Shown piece after piece: positions 26,522-36,800 of a stretch of 64,000 bases of DNA. The stretch lies in contig NZ_JH621251.1 of the NCBI RefSeq assembly GCF_000255455.1, forward strand, positions 81,272-145,271, written 5' to 3'. Under the pieces are notes generated by a model. It had not been told where the DNA came from. It worked only from the letters and a program-made list of their open reading frames with translations, and searched no databases. Numbering within the stretch: the stretch's first letter is position 1; the number at the start of each line of letters is the position of its first letter. This stretch comes from Aquimarina agarilytica ZC1. Lineage in GTDB: Bacteria > Bacteroidota > Bacteroidia > Flavobacteriales > Flavobacteriaceae. The translations under genes and the position numbers were made by a program.

Positions 26522-28669
26522 ATGAATTCACTCAAATTAATTTTACTCGCCACATTAGCAGTAGTGCCTTTCAAGAAAAGTATTAAAGCACAAACATTAA
26601 AAAAAGGAAACATTACCGTGAATTACCCCAACACAAAAAAAGTAGATAGCATAGACACCTATTTTGACACCAAAGTTAAAGATCCTTATCGCTGGCTTGA
26701 AGATGATAGAAGCGCAGAAACCGAAAAATGGGTGAATACACAAAATAAAACCACCTTTAGTTATTTAGAAAAAATTCCCTACAGAGAAACACTTCGCAAA
26801 CGCCTTGAAAAATTATGGAATTACGAAAAAATAACTGCCCCATTTAAAGAAGGAAAATATACTTATTATTACAAAAATAATGGACTCCAAAATCAATATG
26901 TGCTTTATCAAAAAAAAGATCAAAATAGTGATGAAGTTTTTTTAGATCCAAATACTTTTACTAAAGACGGTACCACATCCCTATCATCTATCAATTTTTC
27001 AAAAGATGGAAGTCTAGCTGCTTATGCCATATCAGAAGGCGGAAGCGATTGGCGAAAAGTAATTACTATTGACACCGAATCAAAAAAAATCATTGAAGAT
27101 ACGCTAGTCGATATTAAATTTAGCGGTATTTCCTGGAAAGGAAATGAAGGCTTTTATTACTCAAGTTATGACAAACCTGACGGCAGCGAATTATCTGCAA
27201 AAACGGATCAGCACAAATTATACTACCACAAATTAGGAACTCCTCAAACGTCTGATGTCGTAATTTACGGTGGAAATGATATTGAAAAGCATCGTTATGT
27301 TGGGGGATACTTAACCGAAGACGAAAAGTTTTTAGTAATCACTGCTGCTAAATCCACTTCGGGAAATAAGTTATTTATCAAAGACCTTACTACCCCTAAT
27401 AGTAAATTAGTTTGTATTATCGATAATTTTGATTCCGACAGCTATGTAATAGATAATAAAGACACAAAACTATACATTAGCACCAACAAAAATGCACCAA
27501 ATAAAAAAATTGTTACGGTAGATGCTTCAAATCCTTTGCCAGAAAATTGGAAAGATCTTATTCCCGAAACAGAAAACGTCCTTTCTGCAAATATTGGAGG
27601 TGGTTATTTTTTCACAGAATACACCGTAGATGCTATTTCCAAAGTATATCAATATGATTATAACGGCAAATTAATACGTGAAATTAAACTCCCCGGTATA
27701 GGAAGCGCTAGTGGATTTAGCGCCAAAAATACAGATAAAGAATTGTATTTCAACTTCACTAATTACAACACTCCATGGTGTACTTACAAATACAATATTG
27801 AAACTGGAAAGTATAACGAATATTGGAAACCTAAAATTGATTTTGATTCTGAAAAATATGAATCCAAACAAGTTTTTTACACCTCTAAGGACGGGACTAA
27901 AATCCCAATGATTATTACACACAAAAAGGGAATCAAACTTGATGGCAAAAACCCAACAATCCTATACGGTTATGGAGGCTTTAATATTAGCCTCACCCCA
28001 AGTTTTAGCACGCCCAATTCGGTTTGGCTAGAACAAGGAGGTATTTATGCTGTTGCCAATTTACGTGGCGGTGGTGAATATGGTAAAAAATGGCATGTAG
28101 CTGGAACTAAATTAAAAAAACAAAATGTATTTGACGATTTTGCAGCTGCTGCTCATTTTTTAACATCAGAAAAATACACTTCTTCCGATTATTTAGCTAT
28201 ACGAGGAGGAAGCAATGGAGGCCTTTTAGTTGGTGCCACATTGACTCAGCAACCCAATTTAGCTAAAGTTGCCATTTGTCAAGTAGGAGTTTTAGACATG
28301 CTACGCTACCATACTTTTACAGCTGGTGCCGGTTGGGCCTATGATTATGGAACTGCCGAAGAGAGTAAAGAAATGTTTGAATACCTAAAAAAATACTCTC
28401 CCTTACACAATGTTAAACAAGGAATTGAATACCCTGCCACATTAGTGACTACAGGTGATCATGATGATCGCGTGGTACCTGCACATAGTTTTAAATTTGC
28501 TGCTACATTACAAGAATATCAAACAGGTATTAATCCAGCCTTAATTCGTATTGAAACTAATGCAGGACACGGAGCAGGAACTCCAATAAGTAAAACTATA
28601 GAACAATATGCAGATATATTTGCTTTTAGTCTGTTTAATATGGGAATTAAAACAATTCAAAAGCTTTAA
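26522..28669 (+). CDS. Prolyl oligopeptidase family serine peptidase (S9A)
   Basis: A 715-residue periplasmic or secreted endopeptidase cleaving short peptides after proline. The frame opens at a TTG at 26483, but ATG 26522 begins a normal signal peptide (MNSLKLILLATLAVVPFKKS) and is preferred. The N-terminal marker DPYRWLEDDRSAETEKWV precedes a seven-bladed propeller (about 80-425) and a C-terminal hydrolase domain. The triad is S564 in GGSNGG, the Asp in GDHDDRVVP and H683 in NAGHGAG. It ends against a bidirectional terminator shared with the DUF6695 gene. Confidence 0.93.
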   Translation: MNSLKLILLATLAVVPFKKSIKAQTLKKGNITVNYPNTKKVDSIDTYFDTKVKDPYRWLEDDRSAETEKWVNTQNKTTFSYLEKIPYRETLRKRLEKLWNYEKITAPFKEGKYTYYYKNNGLQNQYVLYQKKDQNSDEVFLDPNTFTKDGTTSLSSINFSKDGSLAAYAISEGGSDWRKVITIDTESKKIIEDTLVDIKFSGISWKGNEGFYYSSYDKPDGSELSAKTDQHKLYYHKLGTPQTSDVVIYGGNDIEKHRYVGGYLTEDEKFLVITAAKSTSGNKLFIKDLTTPNSKLVCIIDNFDSDSYVIDNKDTKLYISTNKNAPNKKIVTVDASNPLPENWKDLIPETENVLSANIGGGYFFTEYTVDAISKVYQYDYNGKLIREIKLPGIGSASGFSAKNTDKELYFNFTNYNTPWCTYKYNIETGKYNEYWKPKIDFDSEKYESKQVFYTSKDGTKIPMIITHKKGIKLDGKNPTILYGYGGFNISLTPSFSTPNSVWLEQGGIYAVANLRGGGEYGKKWHVAGTKLKKQNVFDDFAAAAHFLTSEKYTSSDYLAIRGGSNGGLLVGATLTQQPNLAKVAICQVGVLDMLRYHTFTAGAGWAYDYGTAEESKEMFEYLKKYSPLHNVKQGIEYPATLVTTGDHDDRVVPAHSFKFAATLQEYQTGINPALIRIETNAGHGAGTPISKTIEQYADIFAFSLFNMGIKTIQKL

Positions 28670-28679
28670 AAAATAGAAC

Positions 28680-28709
28680 GCGAGTTATAGACATCAATCT
28701 ATAACTCGC
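28680..28709. terminator. Bidirectional intrinsic terminator
   Basis: Perfect 12-base arms GCGAGTTATAGA / TCTATAACTCGC around a six-base loop, between two convergent genes. An A-run precedes it on the plus strand (T-run for the minus strand). Confidence 0.8.
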
Positions 28710-28720
28710 TCTAATATATT

Positions 28721-29689
28721 TCATATCACATCAAACCTGTAAGTTATGCCCGCCTGCATTATGTGACAATAACTACAATTGGAATCATAAACAAACTCAT
28801 AATTTTCATTGATATCAAAGCCTGATTTATTTACAATAAATTCTCCTTCAAAATCTTTACAAAAATTAGGGGTGTATCTTTTTATTACATACCTATCCTC
28901 TAGTTCTGTAGCTTCAATTTCAAAATAAGCGCTAGCCCCTATACCTGATAATAATTGGGCTTTCCCCTTTGTCTTTTTAAGGCTTTTACTTGCAAGCTTT
29001 GGAATCCTAGGATCAAAATAATTTGTTAAATTTTCCTTCAACATATAACCATCGTACTCCCCTACTTTCCCATGTAACACTTTATATATTTTACCTCCAT
29101 TAGCTCCATATTTTACATTACCTAATGGACTTGGAGTAAACGAACTATTACGTTTTAAAACTTTTATTATTTTTTTATCTGTTGAAGAATTTATCAATGT
29201 ATCCGCCACTAAACGTGAGCAATTACTACCTACATTACCAAAAGTTAAATAAGGAACACTTCCTTGGTCCTGTAAACTATTTAAAAAGTTAATCGCCTTA
29301 CTATAATCAATATCATGACAGACTGAAGCTACCAAACGCCCACTTCCATGTGTTTTTTCTGGATGCGCATCTAACCACAATAAAATAGCTTCAATATTTT
29401 CAACATGACCTGAACTTGATATTTCTGCCTTAAAAGGTACTTTCAATTCCACATCTGTTTTGGCACTTCGCACTCTACCTTTTCCCAAAGGAGTAATGTA
29501 ACGACCAAAATCAAAATACTGAATAGCACCTGTTGCATTTTCAATTAACAATAAAATAGCGTGCCCAGCTTTAATATACTTTTTCCTTCCCAGTCCTACT
29601 AATGGAAAAAAATAGTTCAACACCTTTTCTTCTGAGTAACGAACAAAAGTATCAGGAAAAGCAATGGGGATAATTTTACCTGTATTCAA
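28721..29689 (-). CDS. DUF6695-like protein, possible permuted papain-like fold
   Basis: A 322-residue protein with no signal peptide. Two motifs stand out: GHAILLLIENATG, with H43, and GSNCSRLVADTL, with C157. The order His before Cys, with the Cys in an N-C-x-x-L-V setting, is that of permuted NlpC/P60-like (papain-fold) proteins such as DUF4105, so a thiol hydrolase is possible. That is inference, and I recognise the family only as a conserved flavobacterial DUF. The C-terminal 90 residues form a separate beta-rich part. It is encoded 5 bases after the NRDE gene and shares its operon. Confidence 0.6.
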   Translation of the reverse strand: MNTGKIIPIAFPDTFVRYSEEKVLNYFFPLVGLGRKKYIKAGHAILLLIENATGAIQYFDFGRYITPLGKGRVRSAKTDVELKVPFKAEISSSGHVENIEAILLWLDAHPEKTHGSGRLVASVCHDIDYSKAINFLNSLQDQGSVPYLTFGNVGSNCSRLVADTLINSSTDKKIIKVLKRNSSFTPSPLGNVKYGANGGKIYKVLHGKVGEYDGYMLKENLTNYFDPRIPKLASKSLKKTKGKAQLLSGIGASAYFEIEATELEDRYVIKRYTPNFCKDFEGEFIVNKSGFDINENYEFVYDSNCSYCHIMQAGITYRFDVI

Positions 29690-29694
29690 GGATT

Positions 29695-30414
29695 TTAGAT
29701 ATTTACTGTTTCAAAGGATTTTTGAAACACCTTATTAATCACTAAATCTTCATATCGCATTTGCAAATCCCGATCACCAGCGCATACCTGAGTAATACTA
29801 CGAGTTTGTAGATCACCTCGTTTTATTTGCAAATCGTAATATTCATTTCCTATTCCTCCATTTTTATGAAAATGAATCAAGGAATCTTTATCTATACTAT
29901 TATTTAACTTAAAATCGGCCAACCAATCTTTACGCATTTGTTTCATTTCATCGGTATACAAAGTTGATGAGGACCATATATGCATATGAGATGTCGCCAA
30001 TTTTCTGATATGTTTCTTAGAGCCATCCCAAACCAACTCATAAAATTTTAATTCAGAATTCCAATCTACACCTACTAAAGTAAAAGGCTCCAAGCCTTCA
30101 CAATTATAATTTTGCATAGCTTCCCATAAATTACCTTCCGTAAGGATATCAGTAACTACCACTCCACGACTATGTCTGTAATTATGGGCTTTTACATGAT
30201 TTTTATAACCTCCGTTCAATAAACAAATCATTGTTTGTTCATCACTAGCAGCTATCCATGTCCCTCCAGCCACTTCATCTTTAGGGTATAGAAGTCTTTT
30301 CCCACCTTGCGCATAACTTGCTATAGGTAGTGTTTTACGACCTATGGCTTCGTCACGGTTGGAAGTTAATATGAAACTATTTTTATTTAAAGAAACTAAA
30401 GTAACTGTACACAT
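29695..30414 (-). CDS. NRDE family protein (TANGO2-like)
   Basis: A 239-residue cytoplasmic protein of the NRDE/TANGO2 family. It starts MCTVTLVSLNKNSFILTSNRDE, with Cys2 that would be the N-terminal nucleophile once Met is removed, and the family-naming NRDE tetrapeptide at about 19-22. The conserved segments GGTWIAA and NGGYKNH are also there. TANGO2 relatives have been linked to haem and lipid handling in eukaryotes; the bacterial role is not known. It precedes the DUF6695 gene by 5 bases and follows rsmG by about 50. Confidence 0.88.
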   Translation of the reverse strand: MCTVTLVSLNKNSFILTSNRDEAIGRKTLPIASYAQGGKRLLYPKDEVAGGTWIAASDEQTMICLLNGGYKNHVKAHNYRHSRGVVVTDILTEGNLWEAMQNYNCEGLEPFTLVGVDWNSELKFYELVWDGSKKHIRKLATSHMHIWSSSTLYTDEMKQMRKDWLADFKLNNSIDKDSLIHFHKNGGIGNEYYDLQIKRGDLQTRSITQVCAGDRDLQMRYEDLVINKVFQKSFETVNI

Positions 30415-30467
30415 ATAAATTTATCAGTCATTGCAATCTATAACAACTTACAAAAAAATCCTAATTA

Positions 30468-31097
30468 CTACCCCTTATATTTCATGGGTAGATGAACAAC
30501 TTTTTTGGTTTCAAAAAAGTCTTCTTCAAAAAAATCGGCTAACAAATATTCTTTAACTGTTGAAAAAACACTCAACTCTTCGGTTAAATCGCCTCCTTTT
30601 AAATACAAGATACCATTTTTAAGTTCATGATTCGATTTCTTTTTCACATTACTACGTACCCATTTCACAAAATCTGGCATTTTAGTTACTGCTCTACTCA
30701 CAATAAAATCAAACTGCGTATCAAAAGTTCCTGCTCGCTTCTGTTCTGCTTTAACATTTGTCAATTCTAAAGCTGTAGCTACTGCATTCACTACTTTTAT
30801 TTTTTTTGCAATAACATCGCACAAATAAAAATTAGTCTCAGGAAAAAGAATCGCCAATGGAATTCCTGGAAAACCACCACCTGTACCTACATCCATTACA
30901 TTAGCTCCTGGCAAAAATTTTTGCACCTTAGCAATACCCAACGAATGGAGTACATGTCTCTCATAGAGTAAATCTATATCCTTTCTGGAAACTACATTAA
31001 TTTTAGCATTCCATTCGGCATACAATTCTTTTAATTTTGTAAACTGATCAATTTGTTCCTCTGTTAAATCTGGAAAATATTTTAATATAATTTGCAT
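30468..31097 (-). CDS. rsmG: 16S rRNA (guanine(527)-N(7))-methyltransferase RsmG (GidB)
   Basis: A 209-residue methyltransferase that uses SAM to make m7G527 in the 530 loop of 16S rRNA. The SAM site is MDVGTGGGFPGIPLAILFPE, and INVVSRKDIDLLYERHVLHSL is the family-typical N-terminal segment. The frame opens three codons earlier (31106), but MQIILKYFPDLTEEQ is the usual flavobacterial start. It is divergent from the desaturase gene; the 153-base gap holds the promoters. Confidence 0.95.
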   Translation of the reverse strand: MQIILKYFPDLTEEQIDQFTKLKELYAEWNAKINVVSRKDIDLLYERHVLHSLGIAKVQKFLPGANVMDVGTGGGFPGIPLAILFPETNFYLCDVIAKKIKVVNAVATALELTNVKAEQKRAGTFDTQFDFIVSRAVTKMPDFVKWVRSNVKKKSNHELKNGILYLKGGDLTEELSVFSTVKEYLLADFFEEDFFETKKVVHLPMKYKG

Positions 31098-31150
31098 ACA
31101 GGTCATAAATAAGTCACAAAAATAAGTTTTAGATTGCTATTTTTAGAAAA

Positions 31151-31185
31151 TTGAGAGGAGTAAAAAATTTAAATACCTATTTTTG
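31151..31185 (+). promoter_or_regulatory. Probable promoter of the desaturase gene
   Basis: TTG at 31151-31153 and TATTTTTG at 31178-31185 (TAnnTTTG) are spaced by 24 bases, slightly long. Its presence inside the upstream extension of the desaturase frame supports the later start codon at 31250. Confidence 0.5.
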
Positions 31186-31249
31186 TTCATTGAATAGGAA
31201 TTTTAGCTTTAATAAAACATTAACAAAACTGTTCCTAAAAAAAACCTCT

Positions 31250-32350
31250 ATGAAAGGAGCTCAAATACGTTTTAGCCGAGTAAATTCTCCTGCTTTTTTT
31301 AAAACACTTAACCGCAGAGTAAACACTTACTTTAAAGAACAGAATATAAAAAAAACAGGAAATTGGAAGCTACACCTTAAAACTATGGTGATGTTCACCT
31401 TATTCACAGCACCCTATTTTTTAATCTTACTTAGTCCAATACCACAATGGCTTATGCTAATTTTGTGCGTAATAATGGGTATAGGTATGGCTGGAATAGG
31501 CATGAATGTAATGCATGACGGTAATCATGGTTCTTATTCATCAAAAAGATGGGTAAACAAACTCATGGGATCAAGCATGTATTTTTTAGCCGGAAATGTA
31601 TACAATTGGCAAGTACAACACAATGTACTACACCATACCTATACTAATATACATGGACACGATGAGGATTTAGATGCAGGTCGTATTATTCGATTTAGCA
31701 GGCATTCTGATTGGAAATATTTTCACAAATTTCAACATATTTACTCCATATTCCTTTATGGGTTACTTACAGTTAATTGGGTAACTACTGTTGATTTTAA
31801 ACAAACGGCTCGCTATTTAAAGCGTAAACTCTCTTATGAAAAATTACCAAATGCATTTAAACAATGGACTACGGTAATCGTTAGTAAAATTCTATACTTC
31901 AGCGTATGGATTGTTACACCTATGCTTGTATTGGATGTGGCTTGGTATAAAATATTACTTGGCTTTTTTGTAATGCATTATGTTGCAGGACTGATTTTGA
32001 GTACCGTTTTTCAATTAGCGCATATTATTGAAGAAACTGATACTCCATTACCTAGTGAAGAAGGAACCATGAAAAACACCTGGGCAATACATCAATTATT
32101 CACTACAACCAATTTTGGAACAAATAATAAATTTTTAAGTTGGTTTACAGGCGGTTTAAACCACCAAGTGGAGCATCATATTTTTCCAAATATTAGCCAT
32201 GTACATTATCCTAAAATTTCAAAAATAATAAAAGAAACTGCTAAAGAATTTAACCTACCTTACTATGAATATAAGAGTATGGGAAGTGCTTTAGCTGCAC
32301 ATTTTAGACATTTAAAACACTTGGGCATGAACCCCAATTTAACTTCATAA
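31250..32350 (+). CDS. Membrane fatty-acid desaturase (front-end/acyl-lipid type)
   Basis: A 366-residue integral-membrane di-iron enzyme introducing a cis double bond into acyl chains. The start MKGAQIRFSRVNSPAFFKTL is chosen because a promoter lies within the longer frame beginning at 31151. Three His boxes are intact: HDGNHG, HNVLHHTYTNIHGHDE, and QVEHHIFPNISHVHY, where Q-x-x-HH replaces H-x-x-HH as in acyl-lipid front-end desaturases. Four or more membrane helices surround them. It is likely used to adjust membrane fluidity. The aminotransferase gene follows 20 bases later. Confidence 0.9.
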   Translation: MKGAQIRFSRVNSPAFFKTLNRRVNTYFKEQNIKKTGNWKLHLKTMVMFTLFTAPYFLILLSPIPQWLMLILCVIMGIGMAGIGMNVMHDGNHGSYSSKRWVNKLMGSSMYFLAGNVYNWQVQHNVLHHTYTNIHGHDEDLDAGRIIRFSRHSDWKYFHKFQHIYSIFLYGLLTVNWVTTVDFKQTARYLKRKLSYEKLPNAFKQWTTVIVSKILYFSVWIVTPMLVLDVAWYKILLGFFVMHYVAGLILSTVFQLAHIIEETDTPLPSEEGTMKNTWAIHQLFTTTNFGTNNKFLSWFTGGLNHQVEHHIFPNISHVHYPKISKIIKETAKEFNLPYYEYKSMGSALAAHFRHLKHLGMNPNLTS

Positions 32351-32370
32351 AGCACATAATTTAAATAACA

Positions 32371-33561
32371 ATGAGTAATCAATTATCCGAAAGAATTAAT
32401 AGTTTAGCACCATCCGCAACACTTGAAATGGCTGCTAAGGCGCGTGAATTAAGAGCCGCTGGAAAAGACATTATTGGTCTTAGTTTAGGAGAACCTGACT
32501 TTAACACACCTGATTACATAAAAGATGCAGCCATTCAGGCTGTAAATGATGATTATAATTCCTATACTCCTGTAGATGGATATGGTGAACTAAAGGATGC
32601 TATAATCACCAAATTTAAACGAGATAACAACTTAAGTTATGAAGCTTCTCAAATTGTAGTTTCTACAGGTGCCAAACAAGCATTATACAATGTAGCTCAA
32701 GTATGCCTTAATAAAGGTGATGAAGTTATTTTACCTTGTCCTTACTGGGTTAGCTACAGTGATATTGTAAAATTAGCTGATGGTGTTCCTGTCGAAGTAG
32801 CCACCTCAATTGATAGTGACTTTAAAATGACGCCTGAACAACTTGAAGCTGCTATTACTCCAAAAACTAAAATGCTTTGGTATAGCTCTCCTTGTAACCC
32901 AAGTGGATCTATTTATAGTAAAGAGGAATTAAGAGCTTTAGCTGATGTATTAAAAAAGCATCCACAAATTGTAGTAGTAAGTGATGAAATTTACGAACAC
33001 ATCAACTACGGAGTTACTGCTCATGCATCCATGGCTGAGTTTGAAGACATGTATGATCGTACGGTTACTGTTAATGGAGTTGCAAAAGCTTTTGCAATGA
33101 CAGGATGGAGAATTGGTTATATTGGAGCGCCTACTTATATAGCACGCGCTTGTAACAAATTACAAGGTCAAGTAACTAGTGGCGCCAACTGTATTGCTCA
33201 ACGCGCCGTTATAACTGCTTTGGCTGAACCGGTTAGCCGTATTCAATACATGGTTGACAAATTTAAAGAGCGTAGAAAATTAATTTTAGGCTTATTAAAC
33301 GACATTGAAGGATTTAAATGTAATGAGCCAGAAGGTGCTTTTTATGTATATCCGGATGTTACTGCCTTTTTTGGTAAAACTTTAGGCGGTAAAAAGATCA
33401 ACAATGCTTCAGAATTTGCTATCTATTTACTTGAGGCTGCAAATGTAGCTACAGTTACTGGAGATGCCTTTGGAAACGGAAACTGTATTCGTATTTCATA
33501 TGCGGCAAGTGAAGCACAAATCATCGAAGCCATAAAACGCATTAAAGAAGCGGTTAGCTAA
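32371..33561 (+). CDS. Pyridoxal-phosphate-dependent aminotransferase (class I, aspartate type)
   Basis: A 396-residue fold-type I enzyme. The Schiff-base Lys is K239 in AKAFAMTGWRIGY, with PLP phosphate contacts in STGAKQALYN and the conserved CNPSG and SDEIYE motifs. The closing Arg that binds the substrate carboxylate lies in CIRISYAAS. The sequence is of the 1-gamma aspartate/prephenate aminotransferase kind; the exact amino acid substrate cannot be fixed. It is followed by a terminator and probably read with the desaturase gene. Confidence 0.9.
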   Translation: MSNQLSERINSLAPSATLEMAAKARELRAAGKDIIGLSLGEPDFNTPDYIKDAAIQAVNDDYNSYTPVDGYGELKDAIITKFKRDNNLSYEASQIVVSTGAKQALYNVAQVCLNKGDEVILPCPYWVSYSDIVKLADGVPVEVATSIDSDFKMTPEQLEAAITPKTKMLWYSSPCNPSGSIYSKEELRALADVLKKHPQIVVVSDEIYEHINYGVTAHASMAEFEDMYDRTVTVNGVAKAFAMTGWRIGYIGAPTYIARACNKLQGQVTSGANCIAQRAVITALAEPVSRIQYMVDKFKERRKLILGLLNDIEGFKCNEPEGAFYVYPDVTAFFGKTLGGKKINNASEFAIYLLEAANVATVTGDAFGNGNCIRISYAASEAQIIEAIKRIKEAVS

Positions 33562-33584
33562 ATTAAGCTTTTTATAAAAATTTT

Positions 33585-33614
33585 AAAAAACCATCCTTTT
33601 AAGGGTGGTTTTTT
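33585..33614 (+). terminator. Intrinsic terminator after the aminotransferase gene
   Basis: Stem AAAAAACCATCC / GGGTGGTTTTTT with loop TTTTAA and a T-run on the 3' side, about 25 bases after the stop codon. Confidence 0.8.
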
Positions 33615-33842
33615 GTATCCGAGGCTTACATTATAACAATTCTTAGGAAACTTCAAACACAAACTTAATCAAAAAACAAATTTACCCGAAAACTTAAAAT
33701 TCAACTTTATAATCACAAAATAAATCAATATTAATTATAAAAAGGACTAAAAAGTGCAAATAAAATGTTTTCGTTACAATTTGATAATCTAAAATTCTCT
33801 TTTTATTTACATTAAAAGAAGCAAGTACCTACATCTAACTAG

Positions 33843-33870
33843 TAAATTTGAGTAATTTTTTTTACTCAAA
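33843..33870 (+). promoter_or_regulatory. -7 element and overlapping inverted repeat before the TonB-dependent receptor
   Basis: TAAATTTG at 33843-33850 matches the -7 consensus. It overlaps a perfect inverted repeat TTTGAGTAA - six T - TTACTCAAA (33847-33870) that would cover the transcription start and ends 8 bases before the ATG. No -33 is apparent. The repeat could be an operator or a short leader hairpin. Confidence 0.45.
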
Positions 33871-33878
33871 ACTTTACT

Positions 33879-36800
33879 ATGAAAAAAAATCAACTCTTAT
33901 TATTCCTTTTATTAATTAAATCAATAAGCAGTTTTGCTCAGGGAGTAACACGATCCGCTGTTTCTGGAAAAATCATAGACGACAAAAGCACTCCCGTTTT
34001 AGGAGCACAAGTAGTTATGGTCGAAGTCAATTCTGGAACACTATATGGCGCATTAACTGATGAAGATGGTTATTATCGTATTTCCAATGTTAAACCAGGT
34101 GGACCTTATAAATTTTCGGTAATTTATGTTGGATATACAGATTATGTGGTTGAAAATATTTTCATTCAATTAGGAGAAACTAAAAACATTAATGGTACGT
34201 TAAATGAGGATGTAAGTCAACTAGATGAAGTGATTATTACAGCTTCTAAAAACAGTGTGTTTAGCTCCAAAAGAACGGGTGCAGAAACTTCAATTTCTCA
34301 AAGTGATATCAATAAAATACCACAGGCCTCACGTTCGGTTGCCGATTTTGTGCGTTTAACACCTCAAGCACAAATAACAGAAGGAGCAGATGGATTTTCT
34401 ATCTCTTTGGGAGGTCAAAATAATAAATTAAACTCTATATATGTCGATGGAGCTGTGAGTAATGATGTGTTTGGATTAGCTGGATCCGGAACCAATGGCG
34501 GACAAACTGGAGTGAATCCTTTTTCTGTAGATGCTATTGAATCCTATCAAGTTCAAATAGCACCTTTTGATGTCCGTGTTTCTGGTTTTGCCGGTGGAGC
34601 TATAAGTGCCATTACCCGTTCTGGGTCTAACAACTGGGAAGGTTCCGTGTACAGTTTTATTAGAAATGAAGATTTATCTGGAAAAACACCTGTTCAATTG
34701 GCAGAAGATGGTCTGAGAGAAAAACTTGGAGATTTTTCTACCTTAACCAGCGGACTACGAATAGGAGGCCCCTTAATTAAAAATAAACTTTTCTTTTTTG
34801 CAAACTATGAAAGAGGCGAAAGTAATATACCCCAACCCTTCAATATTAGCAACTATAATGGAGACTCTACTAATGATGATATTAACCGCCTAAGAAATTT
34901 TATTTCTAATCAATTCAACTATGATATCGGAAACTTTGAAACCCCAAGCACGCTTGAAAGTCATAATTTCACAGCAAAAATAGATGCCAATATTAATAAA
35001 AACAATACATTTTCATTCAAGTATAACCTCATTTCTGCTGATAATTTAGAAGGAAGAAGCTCTTCTAGAAATCAACTAGGTTTTGGTAATGGATCCGAAT
35101 TATTTAAGTCGACAACTAATACACTTAGTGCGGAATTAAACTCTTCCTTTGGTAATAAATTTGCTAACAGTCTTATTTTAGGCTATACTAACGTTAGAGA
35201 CGACAGAGACCCTAGTGGCCCTGATTTCCCTTCTGTTCGAATAAGAGATGGACTAGATGGTAGTATTGATGGTATTAGCTTTGGTGCAGAACCTTTTTCA
35301 ACAGCTAATCTTTTAGATCAAGATGTTTTTACGTTAACTGATAACTTCGAAATATTTTTAGGAAAACATGCATTGACTATTGGTACGCATCATGAGTTTT
35401 ATAAAGTAAAAAACTTATTTTTTGCCTTTAACTACGGAAACTACACTTACAATACAACAGATGACTTTATTAATCAAGTAAAACCCAATTTTATCCGCTT
35501 CTTTTCACTTAATGACTTAACTGTTGGAGACGAATCTTCTGGTGCTGCTGAATTTAAAAATAGCCAACATGGGGCTTATATTCAAGATGAATATAGAATA
35601 ACTGACAATTTTAGAATAACCGGAGGAGTACGAATTGATGTTCCTGTATGGGAAAATGGTCCTGTAAACAGTAATTTTAATGAAGATAGATTAAGACCTG
35701 ACCTACCACTTAATGAAGATGGAACAATAGTTGTTGAGTTATCTGCTGCGAACGAGCTAGAAGCAAATGGAAAAAACCTTAGAGGAGCTAGAGAAGGTAA
35801 AAAAATAAAATCGCAAATACACTTTTCTCCTCGTTTTGGTTTTAACTGGGATGTTTTTGGTAACAGAACTACTCAAATTAGAGGAGGTGCTGGTATTTTT
35901 ACTTCTAGAATCCCTTTGGTATGGCCTGCAGCAAGTTATAACAATAATGGAGTAACTCAAGGGGGGACTTTCTTTTTACCTGACGGAGAAAACTTTAATC
36001 CAAATATTAATGAGCAATTTATCCCCGACGATATCAAAGAAAAAATTGAAAAAGGTGAACAAGTATTTAATGGAAATATAGACTTATTTGCTCCCGATTT
36101 AAAACTACCTCAAGTTGCCAAATACAACATTGCTATTGACCAAAAAATTCCTGTATTGGGTGGCCTAATTTTAAGCACCGATTTTATTTACAACAATACC
36201 ATTAATGGCATTCGATATGAAAATGTTAATATTACAGGTCAACCAGATGAAAATTCTCGAATTTTTAATGGTGGCGGCTTAGACAGAAGACCTCTTTTTA
36301 GCCGAGATAGAGTTGTTGGTCAATACGGAGATATTATTTTAGGAAGCAATACTAGCCAAGGAGAATCCTGGAATGTCTCTGTAACTATTCAAAAGCCTTT
36401 TCAAAATGGTTTTGCAGGACAATTAGGCTATTCATATGGAGATTCAAAAAGTGTTTATGACGGAAACAGTTCTAGAAATATTTCCAACTGGGAAAAAAGC
36501 GTTACTGTCAATGGTAAAAACAACACTGCAGTAGGGCGATCTGAATTTGCGCAAGGCCATAGAGTTTTTGCTAATGTTTCCTACCAATTTGACTGGGCCA
36601 AAAGTTTCAAAACTACTATTAGCCTCTTTTATGATGCCACGCAAGGACAACCAACATCATATATTTACAGACAAGGTATTGATACTAATGGAAGAGATGT
36701 TACCTTATTGAATGATACTAGAGACGATGACAATGCGTTGTTATTTGTACCTGCATCAAGAGATCAAATCAATTTAGTGCCTTTCGAAAGAGATGGACGT

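Larger units (their letters stand above)
33562..33878. other. Intergenic region upstream of the TonB-dependent receptor
   Basis: Apart from the terminator at its left end and the -7 element and inverted repeat at its right end, these 317 AT-rich bases show no gene and no further structure I can support. Confidence 0.5.
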
